From JAGQWW01 sp041392845 (GTDB taxonomy: Bacteria > Bacteroidota > Bacteroidia > Chitinophagales > Saprospiraceae), in contig JAWKLG010000007.1 in NCBI GenBank assembly GCA_041392845.1, forward strand, positions 1 through 64,000: 64,000 nucleotides of DNA, in the 5' to 3' direction. Below the pieces are notes generated by a model that ran no database searches, was not told the DNA's origin, and worked only from the letters and a program-made list of their open reading frames with translations. The position numbers were made by a program, and so were the translations under genes. Shown piece after piece: positions 44,141 to 57,000 of this stretch. Every line of letters starts with the position of its first letter. Position 1 is the first letter of the stretch.

Positions 44141-44596
44141 ATGGATAACATTTTAATCAGACAGGCTGAAGAAAAAGATTTGGCCGCAATTTTAGACCTG
44201 GTGAGGGATTTGGCCATTTATGAAAAAGCTGAAGACCAGCTCACTGCCACTTTGGAAGATTATAAAAAAAATTTCAAGGAAGGGGTTTTTGAAGCTATTG
44301 TTGCTGAACAGGAAGGGAAAGTGGTCGGCATGGCTTTGTATTATCTTACCTGGAGTACCTGGCGTGGCAGGATGTTATATTTAGAAGATTTTGTTGTAAA
44401 AGAACATCTCAGAGGAGCAGGATTTGGGAATAAGCTTTTCGACGCTACGGTGCAAAGAGCAAAGGATTTGGATTGTTTTCTTATGAAATGGCAGGTATTG
44501 GACTGGAACACCCCGGCTGTAAAATTTTATGAAAAGAAAGAGGCCATTATTGAAAAGGAATGGTGGAATGGCAAGATATTTTTGAAACCGGTATAA
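44141..44596 (+). CDS. GNAT N-acetyltransferase, diamine/thialysine SSAT-like
   Basis: 151-residue acetyl-CoA-dependent GNAT enzyme. The N-terminus IRQAEEKDLAAILDLVRDLAIYEKAEDQL and YLTWSTWRGRMLYLEDFVVKEHLRGAGFGNKL match the spermidine/spermine (SSAT) and thialysine acetyltransferase subgroup. The Q/RxxGxG/A motif is LRGAGFG. WQVLDWNTPAVKFYEKKEA with a Tyr after FY is the general acid. Substrate likely a small polyamine or amino acid, by family. Terminator downstream at 44730-44766. Confidence 0.88.
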   Translation: MDNILIRQAEEKDLAAILDLVRDLAIYEKAEDQLTATLEDYKKNFKEGVFEAIVAEQEGKVVGMALYYLTWSTWRGRMLYLEDFVVKEHLRGAGFGNKLFDATVQRAKDLDCFLMKWQVLDWNTPAVKFYEKKEAIIEKEWWNGKIFLKPV

Positions 44597-44729
44597 ATCA
44601 AATGGGTATTTTACAGGTTTTGCCCTGCATGAATGTGGTTATAAACGGTTAGTATTTGTCCATGAAAATATTCCTTTATAATTTTAGGCTATTGCATTCG
44701 AAATTAAGATTATAGTGTTTCATAGTGTG

Positions 44730-44766
44730 AGGGGTAGTGCTTCAAAATGGCTCTGCCCCTTTTTTT
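44730..44766 (+). terminator. Intrinsic terminator
   Basis: AGGGGTAG (44730-44737) pairs with CTGCCCCT (44753-44760) with one G-U, followed by six T residues. It lies between the GNAT gene and the T9SS plug gene. Confidence 0.75.
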
Positions 44767-44850
44767 ATGCTCTCCTTTCTTTTTTATTCCTTTTGAAAAA
44801 TAAAATTGATACTTTCCGGTTTAGAAATCGTTTTAAATCAAAAGCGTTTT

Positions 44851-46125
44851 ATGTTTATTCGGATTATCTGTTTTGCTTTCCTATTTGCCCATTTTGGAAT
44901 TATTGATGCCCAGCCTGAGATTCAATACGAAAACAAGGATTATGTCGACCATGTCAAATCCGTTCGTTTTCATGCTGCCAACCTGGCTACTTTTTATCCT
45001 ATTGTAGGTTTGAATACCGGGGGAGGAAGTTTGCAACTTAGCTTCGATGATTTGAATCCGGGCGATGCTCGAACCTTTAAATATACTGTCATCCATTGCG
45101 ATTCAGACTGGCAACCCAGTCAGTTGTCGTATTTCGAATACCTGGATCGATTTGAGGAAGGTGATATGAATGATTATCAATTTTCCTTTCAGACGGCACA
45201 ACCTTATGTGCATTACCGATTATTCCTTCCCAACAGAGATATCAACTGGACGCTTTCAGGAAACTACCTGCTTTTTGTATATGAAGAGGAGAAAGAGAAA
45301 CCAATCCTTACAAGGCGTTTTATTGTAGCAGAGCAAATTGTCAATATTCTTCCACAGATGGCCATTCCGGGAGACATTTCAAAAAACAGGACCCACCATG
45401 AGATAGATTTTGTAGTCAATCACGAAGGTTTTGATTTCAGAAATGCAAGAAATGACATTTCAGCTACTGTTTTGCAAAATGGAAGGTGGGACAATGCGGT
45501 GATGGACATCCCTCCATATCTGGAAAGGTCAGGTGAAATTTTGGACTTTAATTATCAAAATAAAATCTCGTTTGAGGCTGGAAGAGAATGGCGCCAAATT
45601 GATTTGCGAAGCCTTAGATTTCCTTCAGCAGACATTGCAGATGTTACCCGCTATGATGATGGTTATTTTGTTACCCTTTTGAAAGATTTAAAAAGGGCAG
45701 GAAATCCTTATTCCGGATATAATGATTTAAATGGAGCTTATGTTATTGAAAATAAGGACCTGAACAATGAAGAATTGACCTCCGAATACTGTAAGGTCTT
45801 GTTTACCCTCTATTCTCCTACAAAATACGAAGACAAGGACATTTATTTATTTGGTGCCATGAGCAATTGGGAACTCAAAAAGGAATTCAAAATGGCCTAC
45901 AATAATCAATACAATTCCTACATGGGAAATCCAATGCTGAAGCAGGGCTTTTACAGTTATCAATACGTAATGGTTGACAAGGACGGTAATAAGGATTTTG
46001 AAACACTGGAAGGCAATGATTACCAGACTGAGAACGAATACACCATTATCATTTATTACCATCCATTCGGTGCCAGGTATGACCAGGTCATCGCAGCACA
46101 AACTTTTGAATCAGACAGGATATGA
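44851..46125 (+). CDS. Type IX secretion system plug protein (DUF5103)
   Basis: 424 residues from the ATG at 44851, which gives a signal peptide MFIRIICFAFLFAHFGIIDA; a start at 44806 would put 15 extra residues before it. The DUF5103 domain is recognised by YVDHVKSVRFHAANLATFYPIV, LSFDDLNPGDARTFKYTVIHCDSDWQPS and SYFEYLDRFEEGDMNDYQFSF. The end, VIIYYHPFGARYDQVIA, is also typical. In the described T9SS of Flavobacterium, a protein of this family closes the periplasmic side of the SprA translocon pore. Its presence agrees with the T9SS cargo in this window. It overlaps the next gene (ATGA). Confidence 0.88.
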   Translation: MFIRIICFAFLFAHFGIIDAQPEIQYENKDYVDHVKSVRFHAANLATFYPIVGLNTGGGSLQLSFDDLNPGDARTFKYTVIHCDSDWQPSQLSYFEYLDRFEEGDMNDYQFSFQTAQPYVHYRLFLPNRDINWTLSGNYLLFVYEEEKEKPILTRRFIVAEQIVNILPQMAIPGDISKNRTHHEIDFVVNHEGFDFRNARNDISATVLQNGRWDNAVMDIPPYLERSGEILDFNYQNKISFEAGREWRQIDLRSLRFPSADIADVTRYDDGYFVTLLKDLKRAGNPYSGYNDLNGAYVIENKDLNNEELTSEYCKVLFTLYSPTKYEDKDIYLFGAMSNWELKKEFKMAYNNQYNSYMGNPMLKQGFYSYQYVMVDKDGNKDFETLEGNDYQTENEYTIIIYYHPFGARYDQVIAAQTFESDRI

Positions 46126-46877
46126 TCATTCAAATACAATTAGGAGAAAATCAGTACGAGGCTGATTTGTCCAAAGCCAATGATATTTCCATTCCAATAA
46201 GGCATGGAGAAAAAAATCCTAATTGCTTTTATGCACCTATGCCTGAATTTGGCCCGGTCAGGGCAGGAGATTTTGTAGGATCCACTCAGGAAGGTGGAGC
46301 AGTTAATTTTTTCAATGTCAGGTTGAACCCACATGGAAACGGAACCCATACTGAATGTGTTGGTCATATCGCAAAAGAAAAATTTACCATCAGGGAAACC
46401 TTGACATCCACTCATTTCATCTGTAAATTAGTAAGCGTTTTTCCCACTAAGACCGAGAACGGTGATCGCGTAATTTTCAAGCATCAATTAGAATCGATTT
46501 TTGACAATCCCGACATACAGGCTTTGGTAATCCGAACCATGCCAAATGATGCGGATAAAATGTCCAGAAATTATTCCGGATCCAATCCACCTTATATTGA
46601 TGCTGAAGCATTAAGTTTTTTGGTAAAAAAGGGCATCCGGCATTTATTGACGGATTTGCCTTCAGTAGATAGAGAGGAAGATGGAGGAGCACTTGCAGGA
46701 CACAAAGCTTTTTGGCAATATCCTGACAACCCGAGGACTTCTGCTACCATCACCGAACTAATCTATGCAACCAATGATTTAAAAGATGGACTTTATTTAT
46801 TGAATTTACAAACTGCCAGTTTTGATTTGGACGTGAGCCCTTCCAAACCTGTTTTGTACCATTTGAAGGCAAAGTAA
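46122..46877 (+). CDS. Cyclase family protein (kynurenine formamidase-like)
   Basis: 251 residues of the PF04199 cyclase / arylformamidase fold. The metal motif is HGNGTHTECVGHI near residue 70, the usual H-x-G-T-H-x-D with Glu in place of Asp. LLTDLPSVDREEDGGALAGHKAFW is also conserved. No other kynurenine-pathway genes lie nearby, so the substrate is open. Its ATG overlaps the stop of the T9SS plug gene, indicating coupled translation. A membrane protein gene follows after 31 bp. Confidence 0.85.
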   Translation: MIIQIQLGENQYEADLSKANDISIPIRHGEKNPNCFYAPMPEFGPVRAGDFVGSTQEGGAVNFFNVRLNPHGNGTHTECVGHIAKEKFTIRETLTSTHFICKLVSVFPTKTENGDRVIFKHQLESIFDNPDIQALVIRTMPNDADKMSRNYSGSNPPYIDAEALSFLVKKGIRHLLTDLPSVDREEDGGALAGHKAFWQYPDNPRTSATITELIYATNDLKDGLYLLNLQTASFDLDVSPSKPVLYHLKAK

Positions 46878-46908
46878 AAATCAAAATGGATGGCAAGCAT
46901 AAAAGATT

Positions 46909-47562
46909 TTGCAACAGTTTACTACATATCAATCTACGCTTTTCAGAGAATACAGGGGCATCTCAGCCACTGATTTTCAAGCAATGGTTCATTTCTTTGA
47001 ACGGAATGAAGCCGAGATTTGTAGTTTGGAATTTGATGAATATTTTGAGATGCTGAGTGCCTATGTTGCTTCTCTTTTTGAAATGGGTGCTTATGAAAAA
47101 CATCTTTTTATGGCCGAAGTGGTTATAGAAGCCTCTATTGAAAACAATATCCATTTTTATAAAGGTCAGGACATTTTTAAATACACGCTTTTTAAAAAAG
47201 CTGCTTCCCATTTCAACTTGATGGATTATGACAAAGCAGAACATATTTTAAAAGAGTTGTTAAAAATGGAGCCAGACAATGAAGACAGTCTTTCTTTTTT
47301 AAAAAAGGTTTTAAGAAGCAGAAAGTCAGAATTGCAAAAAAATACCAGGGCAACGGCTATGTTTTGCTTCCTAATTACACCCGTAATTATTTGCATTGAC
47401 ATCCTCATCATACAATCATTCTACAATCATTTAAGTCCAACCTTTAATCTAGCCTGGACCAGTCTTTTCATTATTGGGTGGGCGATTCTCCTTTCGGGCG
47501 ACCTCTGGCACCGGTTTGCTTCTCACCGTGGTGCTGAACAGTTTTTAAATTCCATTAAATAA
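46909..47562 (+). CDS. TPR-like protein with two C-terminal TM helices
   Basis: 217 residues with a TTG start at 46909; no ATG exists in frame before 46984, and an ATT at 46906 is possible. Helical N-terminal half with TPR-like pairs (YEKHLFMAEVVIEASIENNIHFY, YTLFKKAASHFNLMDYDKAEHILKELLKMEPDN). Two membrane helices follow at about 143-165 and 174-195 (AMFCFLITPVIICIDILIIQ, WTSLFIIGWAILLSGDLW). No named family. It probably belongs to the plug/cyclase operon. Confidence 0.65.
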   Translation: MQQFTTYQSTLFREYRGISATDFQAMVHFFERNEAEICSLEFDEYFEMLSAYVASLFEMGAYEKHLFMAEVVIEASIENNIHFYKGQDIFKYTLFKKAASHFNLMDYDKAEHILKELLKMEPDNEDSLSFLKKVLRSRKSELQKNTRATAMFCFLITPVIICIDILIIQSFYNHLSPTFNLAWTSLFIIGWAILLSGDLWHRFASHRGAEQFLNSIK

Positions 47563-47800
47563 AAAAACGCCTCCACTAGGAAGGCGTCGAAGAACCGGAT
47601 AGGGATCCGGTTTGGTCTAACGTTCTCAAGGTAAAAATTCTTAAAATGGCATTAGATGCCACTAATATTGTGGTACAATAATTAGGTTGATATTACCTAA
47701 GCCTGCCTTGTTGTTCAATAGAAATAGTTCAAGCCCGTGATTATCGGAAGGAGTTTCCGATACCTGCTTATTAACAAACAAAATGCCACAATTTTATAAC
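47561..47800 (-). ncRNA. Candidate structured small RNA
   Basis: On the minus strand, a non-coding stretch contains three stable hairpins: ATCGGAA/TTCCGAT near 47740-47760, TGGCAT/ATGCCA at 47647-47661, and AACCGGAT/ATCCGGTT at 47593-47612. It ends in a hairpin ACGCCT/AGGCGT (47567-47587) with seven T residues. A separate, upstream terminator (47825-47859) already ends the giant gene, so a second T-run terminator 260 bp later suggests an independent short transcript. No named RNA family is recognised; alternatively it is just 3' UTR. Confidence 0.3.
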
Positions 47801-47824
47801 AATGTTTTTACTAGGTAAATAAAT

Positions 47825-47859
47825 AAAAAAAGGCCAGCCCGGCTTAACCGGGTTGACCT
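47825..47859 (-). terminator. Intrinsic terminator of the giant gene
   Basis: Minus strand: AGGTCAACCCGG pairs with CCGGGCTGGCCT (one wobble, one mismatch), followed by seven T residues. It lies 182 bp after the giant gene's stop. Confidence 0.7.
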
Positions 47860-48004
47860 CAAAAATCTGCACAATTCTAAAATACTTCTGCCTTTGGGAT
47901 AAAAACCCAAGACTATTTCTTCAATTGGTCAGGAAAAACAACAAATTGAAGCATCCTGAAATCCATGCAGCTGAAATAAATGCAATGAATTATTCTTTGA
48001 GAAA

Positions 48005-48030
48005 GGTAGAGCAGTTGGATCTGCTCTACC
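48005..48030 (-). terminator. Hairpin directly after the giant gene
   Basis: Perfect 10-bp stem GGTAGAGCAG (48005-48014) / CTGCTCTACC (48021-48030), 6-nt loop, 11 bp after the stop codon. On the minus strand it is followed only by TTTCTC, so it is a weaker stop signal than the one further on. Confidence 0.55.
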
Positions 48031-48040
48031 CTACCCTTTT

Positions 48041-51000
48041 TTATCTTTGAATTTCAATGTATCCATTTGAAACGTTTCCGTTTCCGTCGTCAAGCAGGAA
48101 GAAATATGTGCCATCTGGCAAGCCTTCACCTTTCCATGTACCATTCCAATCGTTTTGATAGTTCTGTGCTTCGTACACCTTGATACCCCAACGATTGAAT
48201 ACGGTCAGTTTATGGTCAGGGAACTCCTCAAGACCATCGATTTTGAGTGTTTCGTTTACACCGTCACCATTAGGAGAGAATCCGTTGTAAACAACCAGCT
48301 TACCACAATCGACGAAGATGTAAACCATTCCTACATCACAACCTCCTTCCGGAGTACATATTTCGTATCCGAAGTAGTCAGGAAGATTTTTATCACAATA
48401 CTCTGGATGAGGAACATAGCTGATGGTCAAATCGCTGTTTACATAAGCCGTTCCGTATCTTGGAGGATCTTTTACAAACACACCGGAAACCGTACCATTA
48501 AAGATGTCGTTTCCTGCAGGGTTCACCACTACCATATCTGACTTACTGGTTCTGGCAGTATCCGTAATTGCAACTGTTTTGATATCAGGAACTACTCTTA
48601 CATTCACATAGGTAGTATCGCAAAGACCATAGTCGTCGCATACAATCACACATGCTTCCGTAGTACCTACATATCTACCTCTGCAAGTGAAGCAATTGGT
48701 TCCATCCATCATGGTAAATTCAGCTGCTCCTTCGAAGTCAACACATACATTGTCTATACCGACAACATTACCCAGCAACTCACTGTAGTCAAGGCAAACT
48801 GTATCTATCTGTCCTACTTTAATGGTATTGCTGATATAATCCGGACTGATACAAGCCACACCAACGGTTACAGTATCCAGCATACCATCGCTCAATCTTT
48901 CAAACACCAATTCATTCATTCCCGGATCAAGCGTAATCGCCAGGTCATTTGGAACGTAGTTGGTATTCAATTCAAGATTTGCCATGCTACTCGTTCTTTG
49001 CTGTGTGATGTGAAGATTGCCGTAATAATCATGGATGTTTCCTTCACTAATAATGGTAAACATGGCAGCATCAAGCTTCCAATCTCCACGAGGATCAATC
49101 TGATTCATCAGGGATACCAATTCAGAAGGATTATTGAACGTACCATTGTAAGAAACTCCATTCACCATCCAACTGTCTAGTGCATAAGGACCACTGTTGG
49201 CAAGACCAGGAACGGTGAAGTAGCTGTAGGCGTGGTTGTAATCGTAATTACAAGTACCGAGCGGACCGTCAAATGGCTCATTGTTCACTGTAATTTCATA
49301 TTGATCAATATCTAACCAATTGATATCTTTCAAACAGTAGATAGGATCATTTTCATCACAGTTTTCGCTTACAAGGGCAAATTTATCTTCAATAAACCCT
49401 TGCGGTAAGCCATTGAATGTGAGTGTTACAATCACGGTATCAGCACAACCATTCAGAGGATCTGTTGCAATAACCATGTGATCCCCAATTCCTGTTAATT
49501 CGATGGCATCTCCAACCGGTACGAGTGTTGTATTCACTTGTAAGATGACTGTATTTCCACCATAGGTAATTTCCAAATCACCATAGGTACCTTGAGGATC
49601 TCCTCCGGTCAAGGTGAAGGTTCCATAATCATTTTGCCAATTGGCTGTAGGGTCTATGGAATTCATCTGGGCAGCCAGTTCTTCCATATTATTGACAGTG
49701 GCATTGATCAGGTTGGTACCGTTTCCTTGCCAGAAATCAACTGTATATGGTCCGGTTTGCCCTCCATTTGGTAGACTTGCATACGAATAATAAACTATGG
49801 TATCGAAATCACAAGGAGTTGTAGGAGCTGTATAACTGGCACCATCAACTTCTAAATCATAAGCTGAAAGAGAACCTGTTGTTGGCAAACAAACCGTTTC
49901 AGGACCTCCGGCGGATGGGACAAATATTTGGTCAACTGTAAACACTGTATCACAAACCAATGGATTACAATCCAGGTCGATGGTAATATCAACCTGTAGC
50001 TCACAGTTTGGACTACCCAAATGTCTCACCAAAATGGTATAATCACCTGAAGGCAATCCGGTTCTCATGTTATTGTCCACATTAGGTGTTCCGATATCAG
50101 GAGACCAGATAAAGGTAAAGTCAGCTTCCGTTCCAACTACTTCTATGGTTGCTTCACCATCGTTGTCAGGACATGTTGCAGGCAACAAGGTAATCTTCTC
50201 AATTGCCGGCGTGGTACATGGACACTCATTGTCAACGAACACTGAAGTCGTATCAGAACATCCGTTCACATCGGTAGCTGTCACAGTATAGGTGCCGGTA
50301 CTCAATCCTCCGATGAATGCACCAAATGATCCATTACTCCAATCGAAAGTATAAGGACCTGTTCCACCCATAGCCTGGATAGAAATGGTACCATTGCTGC
50401 TTACACAAAACTCATCTGTCGCAACTATATTGAAAATAAAGTTTGGATCCGTTTGATTTACCACCACACTATCAATTCCCTGGCAACCATTTCCATCTGT
50501 AACTGTAACTGAATAAGTTCCGGCTGTCAGATTATTTAAAATAGTAGCTGTAGAACCATTGCTCCACAAGAAATCATAAGGTGGAACACCACCGGAAACA
50601 AATACATTGGCGGTACCATTCATTTGGCCGCAATCTTCGGGAGTTGAATTTAATGTCAAATCCAAACTATATGCATCGGTACCGATGGTAACCTGCCCAA
50701 CAGCATTACAACCGAAATCATCATTTACAGTAACGGTATAAGTACCTGCAGTCAAGCCTGTGATTAGAGAATCCGTTCCTCCATTGCTCCAAAGGAAGTA
50801 TAAAGGTGGATTTGCATTGGAAACAGAAACTTTTGCTGTTCCATCATTTCCTGCACAAGTCTCATTCGTACCGCTCATTGCAAGGCTAAGGTTCTGGCCG
50901 ATTACTGTAATGGTCTGCGTACCTGTGACCATGTTTCCACAGTCATCTGTAGCAGTCCAGGTTCTGATTAAAGTATAATCACAACCGGCAGTAATTCTGG

Positions 51001-54000
51001 TTTCAGCCAAACGAACCGGTACGGAACTATCACAAACATCACTGGCGGTTACTCCAGGAGGTGGTGGAATGGTTTGTCCCATTCCAAGATAGATGGTGGT
51101 ATCAGTCGGTACATTGTTCAGATCAGGTGCCGTGTTATCGGAAACATTCACTGTTACAGTTTCTGTACTAATATTTCCACAAGCATCTGTAGCCGTAAAG
51201 GTTCTGATAAATGTAAAGGCCTGAGGACATGGACCATCTATGATCTCATCCTTTGAACTAAAGTCAACGATTACACCACAATTATCCGTCACGTCTGGTT
51301 GTGGAATATTGATTTGTTGACCACATTCTACATTTTGACTGGTAAACGCTACTAGGATTACCGGAGGAACATTATCAATTACCGTAATGGTCTGGGTAGC
51401 AATCGTCTCGTTTCCACAAGCATCTGTAGCCGTCCAGGTTCTGGTATAGGTTATACCGGTAGAACAATCTGTTCCTGTAATTACTTCATTGTATGTGAGG
51501 TCAGGTGTTCCACAATTATCCGTAGCAATCACATTAGCCGGTGCAGGAACTGAATCCTGACAACTCAACATCAAATCAGCTGGCACTCCTGAAAGAACTG
51601 GTGCCTGATTGTCTAAAACTCTGATTTGTTGGGTTGCTGAGCTGATATTTCCGCAATCGTCCGTTGCTGTCCATCGACGGGAAATGATAATTCCAGAGCT
51701 ACAGTCAGAACCAATACTTGTTTCAAAATAATCGATTACCACTGAACCACAATTATCACTTGCAGTTACATTGGATGGCGAAGGAATCGAATCAATACAA
51801 CTGATTGATATATTTCCTGGTACACCTACCAAAACAGGTGGCTGATTATCAAGGACTGTGATTACCTGGGTTGCAGTCGTTGCATTACCACAAGCATCGG
51901 TCGCTGTCCAGGTTCTGGTATAGGTTATACCTGTAGAACAATCTGTTCCTGTAATTACTTCATTGTAGGTCAAATCAGGATTTGAAGTACAATTGTCAGA
52001 TGCCGTCACATTGGCTGGTGCCGGCACGCTAGACAAACAGCTTAGGTTCAAGTCTCCGGGAACTCCGGATAAAGTTGGAGCTGCATTGTCAATTAAAATG
52101 ATATCCTGAGTTGCAATGGTTTGATTTCCACAGGCATCTGTAGCTGTCCAGGTACGTCTGTAGGTGATACCTGTCATACAATCTCCTCCAAGATTCTCCT
52201 GTGTATATTGCAAATCAGGTGTACCACAATTATCGGTAGCAACTACATTGGCAGGAGCCGGAAGCGTATCTATACAATTGTAAGTCGCATTAGCCGGAAC
52301 CCCACTCAACATCGGAGCAATATTATCCTGAACAGAAATTATCTGTCTTGCTGAAGTTGTGTTTCCACAAGCATCAGTAGCAATCCAGGTTCTTTCATAA
52401 ACAATTCCTAAGGAACAATCTGTTCCGGTTATTACCTCGTTGAACTGGATATCAGGATTTGAAGTACAATTGTCAGTAGCAGTTACATTGGCAGGAGATG
52501 GGACATCATCCAAACAAGTCAAATTTAAATCACCAGGTACTCCGGATAAAACAGGAGCAGCATTATCGATAAGGGTAATATTTTGAGTTGCTATGGTTTG
52601 ATTGCCGCATGCATCTGTAGCAGTCCAGGTACGACGATAGACAATTCCTGTCATACAGTCTCCTCCCAGATTCTCTTGAATATATTGAAGATCCGGGGTA
52701 CCACAATTGTCACTTGCAACCACATTGGCAGGTGCTGGCAATGTATCAATACAATTGTAGCTTACATCAGCAGGAACACCAGTCAGGATTGGAGCTTCAT
52801 TATCCAAAACTGTAATGGTTTGGGTGGCAACTGTACTATTGCCACAATCATCTGTAGCCGTCCAGGTACGTGTATAAGTGATTCCTGTTGCACAATCAGT
52901 ACCTACCACATCTTCATTAAATGAAAGGTCTGGAGTACCACAGTTATCGGTGGCAGTTACCATTGCAGGTGCTGGAACTGAATCCAGACACGCAAGGTTA
53001 AGATTGGCCGGAACACCATTTAATACCGGGTCAATGTCATCCAAAATGGTTATCACTTGAGTAGCGACAGAGACATTACCACATGCATCGGTAGCTGTCC
53101 AGGTACGTGTATAAGTTATTCCTGTACCACAATCTGTTCCTGCTATTACCTCATTAAAGGATAAATCAGGAGTTCCACAATTGTCACTAACCGTTACATT
53201 TGCTATAGCAGGAAGATCATCGATACAAGAAAGGTTCAAATTACCCGGAACACCCATAATTACCGGATCAATATCATCCAAAATGGTAATGGTCTGGGTT
53301 GCTTGTGTTACATTTCCACAATCATCCGCAGCAGCCCAGGTACGGGTATAAACGATACCGGTTCCGCAATCTGTTCCAGCAATTTCCTCTTCAAATACCA
53401 CGATTGGCGTTCCACAATTATCTGTTGCAGTCACGCTGGCAGGTGCTGGCAGGGAATCGATACAAGTCAGATTCAAGTCACCTGGTACTCCATTCAGTGT
53501 AGGAGGAATATTGTCAATTATATTGATAACCTGTGTTTCTATAGTTTGATTACCACAAGCATCGGTAGCTGTCCAGGTTCTGGTATAAACAAAGCCCGAA
53601 CCACAGTCAGTACCAATCACGGTCTCCTCAAAACTCAAGTCAGGAATACCACAATTATCACTTGCAATAACATTGGCAACAGGAGGAAGTAAATCAATAC
53701 AGTTAAGATTTAAATCTCCTGGCACACCGCTAATTACAGGAGCGATGTTGTCTATGATGGTAATCACCTGTGAAGCACTCGATTGATTTCCACAACCATC
53801 GGTAGCGGTCCAGGTACGAGTATATACGATTCCTGTCTGACAATCATTTCCAACAATCACTTCATCAAATTCAACCAAAGCAGGTCCACAATTGTCGGTT
53901 GCAGTAACATTGGCAGGAAGTGGAAGTGAGTCGATACAACTGATGGTCAGGTCAGCAGGAACTCCATTTAATACAGGATCTCTATCGTCAATTACTGTAA

Positions 54001-57000
54001 TTACCTGACTTGCTGAGCTTACATTTCCACAAGCATCGGTAGCAGTCCAGGTACGGGTGTAGCTTATTCCCAAAGCACAATCAGTACCGCTAACAACTTC
54101 GTCAAAAACAAGATCCGGTGTTCCACAATTATCGGTAGCCACCACATTTGCCGGAGGTGGTAAAGTGGTAACACAATTGATGGTAATATTGGACGGAACT
54201 CCCGAAAGTACCGGAGCCTCATTGTCTCTGATTACAATTCTCTGAGTTCGGGTAGTCTGATTACCACAATCATCCGTGGCGGTCCAGGTTCTGCGATAGG
54301 TAATTCCTGTCGCACAGTTGCTTCCCGTTATGGTTTCATTGAAAATAATGTCGGTATTACCGCAATTATCTGTCGCTGTAACCATTGCTACCGCTGGAAG
54401 TGAGTCGATACAACTCAAATTAAGGTTGCCTGGAACTCCATTCAATACGGGTGGTTCATTATCCAAAATAGTAATGGTCTGACTAGCCTGAACCTGATTT
54501 CCACAATCGTCTGTAGCAGACCAGGTACGAATACGAATTATACCCGTTGCACAGTTATTGCCAGAAACTATTTCATTGAAAATCAAATCCGGGGTACTAC
54601 AATTATCGCTAACAGTTACCACAGCAACAGGAGGGACATCATCCTCACAACTTACGTTCATATTGGCAGGTACACCTGTCAATACCGGTGCCTCATTATC
54701 TATCACAGTAATAACCTGAGTGGCTGTTACCGAAGTTCCACAATCGTCAGTAGCAGTCCAGGTGCGGGTGTAAGTAATTCCTGTAGCACAGTCTGTACCT
54801 GTAATTTGCTCATTGTACGTCAATCCTGGTGTTCCACAATTATCAGTTGCAACTACACTGGCAACAGAAGGCAAAGAATCGTTACAACTGATGGTGATAT
54901 CTGCAGGTACACCGGTTAAAACTGGTGGCTGGTCATCTATCAAAGTAATTCTTTGTGTAGCAGTGGTTTGATTTCCACATCCATCAGTAGCTGTCCAGGT
55001 TCTGATAAAGGTTCTGCCTGAAGTACAATCTCCTCCGAGGTCGACCTCAGAATATTGTAAAACAGGATTAGAACAATTGTCTGAAACTGTAACATTTGGA
55101 GGTGTAGGAATTGAATTCGTACAATTAACCACCTCATCAGCTGGCACTCCAATTAAAATCGGAGGCTGATTATCAATCAAGGTAATTTGCTGAGATTCTG
55201 AAGTGGTATTTCCACAATTATCTGTGGCAGTCCAGGTTCTTACAATCGTTCTTCCGGTGAAACAATCACCACCTCTGTCTTCTTCTTCAAATTGAACTTG
55301 AACAAAAGGAGTACAATTATCATCGGCAGTTACCACTGGTATAGGTGGAATTGAATCAATACAATTCACAATTACCCTTGGACTTACACCAGTTAACACC
55401 GGTGGTTCGTTGTCCACTACTTTTATATAAATGGTATAACTTGACTGGTTACCACAAGCATCTCTTGCCGTCCAGCTACAAAGCATTAAAGTTAGGAATC
55501 CGTCTACAGGACAATCACCGGTAATTACAGCTAAGTCTTCGAAAAGAACAGTAGGATTAGGATCGCAATTATCAGTAACCTTAACATCTGAAGTATCAAA
55601 TTCCGGGAATTGATCACAGCTAACCGTAACAGTATCACCATTTGCAATTCCAAATAGGAAAGGATTGATAGGGGCAATGTTTGGAGCTGTATTGTCATAA
55701 ATGGTAACCCTATGACTTGCAGTACTTGAATTTCCACATGCATCTGTAACAAGGAAATTTCTAATTACTGAAGTTGTACAAGGGTTAGAAACAATAGTAT
55801 CGATCGATACCAAAAGGTCTGGAGCAATATCACAGTTGTCTACTACGGTTGGGAAGACATTCGGGAATGGATCATTACATTCAATAACCATATCTACCGG
55901 AATGTTACTTAACACCGGAGCAACAGTATCTATTATATAAATATTGGCAGTAGCAGTTACAAAGTTGCCACATTCATCTTCTGCTATCCAGGTATATTCT
56001 ATTCTGCTTTCCTGAGGACAAGCTCCGGGATAGGTTTGGATGGTTTCCGTTATAGAAACAGTAGCATCACAAACATCTGTCGCAGTTGGTTGCGAAAGAA
56101 TTGGTACAGCCACATCACAAGTTATTGTGGTGTCATTAGGCACATTGCTAAATACTGGTACTTGTGTATCTATGATGGTAATTACTTGAACAACAGTATC
56201 ACTGTTATTACAATTATCAGTTGCAATGATATTTCTTTCAATGATATAAGGACAAATGCTGGTTGAATCGAAATAATCAAAATAAGTAATGTCCAGGTCC
56301 AGATCACAATTGTCTGTTGCAAGCACAGTATTTGGATCGAATGGAGGATAATATCCACATTCTACGGTTGTATCATTTGGCACCTGAGTAATGACAGGAG
56401 CTACCTGATCCGTTACAGTTATAAGCTGAGATGCAGTAGAGAAATTTCCACAATCATCTGTTGCAGTCCAAACCCTTGTAATGGTGTAAGGACAATTGCC
56501 TGCAGAAACTGTTTCAGTCATATCAATTTCTACATTGTCATCACACATGTCCTCTGCAGTAACAACTGGCGGAGTTGGAATATTTTCACAGTCAACCATG
56601 ATGTCTGCAGGAATTCCCATTAACATAGGCGGATCATTATCCACCACTTTAATATACACTTTCCAATGGGTCTGATTGCCACATGTATCTGTTGCAAGCC
56701 AACCACATTCCATCAACATCAGACTGCCAGTATTTTCGCAGTCACCCAAGCTTACTATTCTTTCTATAAATACTACTTCAGGATCCGGATCTACATTATC
56801 CATAGCCATCACCAGGTTCATATCCAACACAGGTGCCATTCCACACATAAAGGAAAGGGTATCACCGTCGTTTACACCAATCAAATCCGGATCTTTAGGT
56901 ATCACTACCGGACCTTCTACATCCTGGAATCCTGCATCAAATGCCAGACTGTCTTCCTGCATTACTACAAATGGAAGTGTAACTCCGGTAGTAGGATCTA

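Noticed and set aside
50900..56915. Regular array that could be taken for CRISPR or satellite DNA
   Set aside because: The units are 237 bp, diverged, and translate without a break into HYR domains of one protein.
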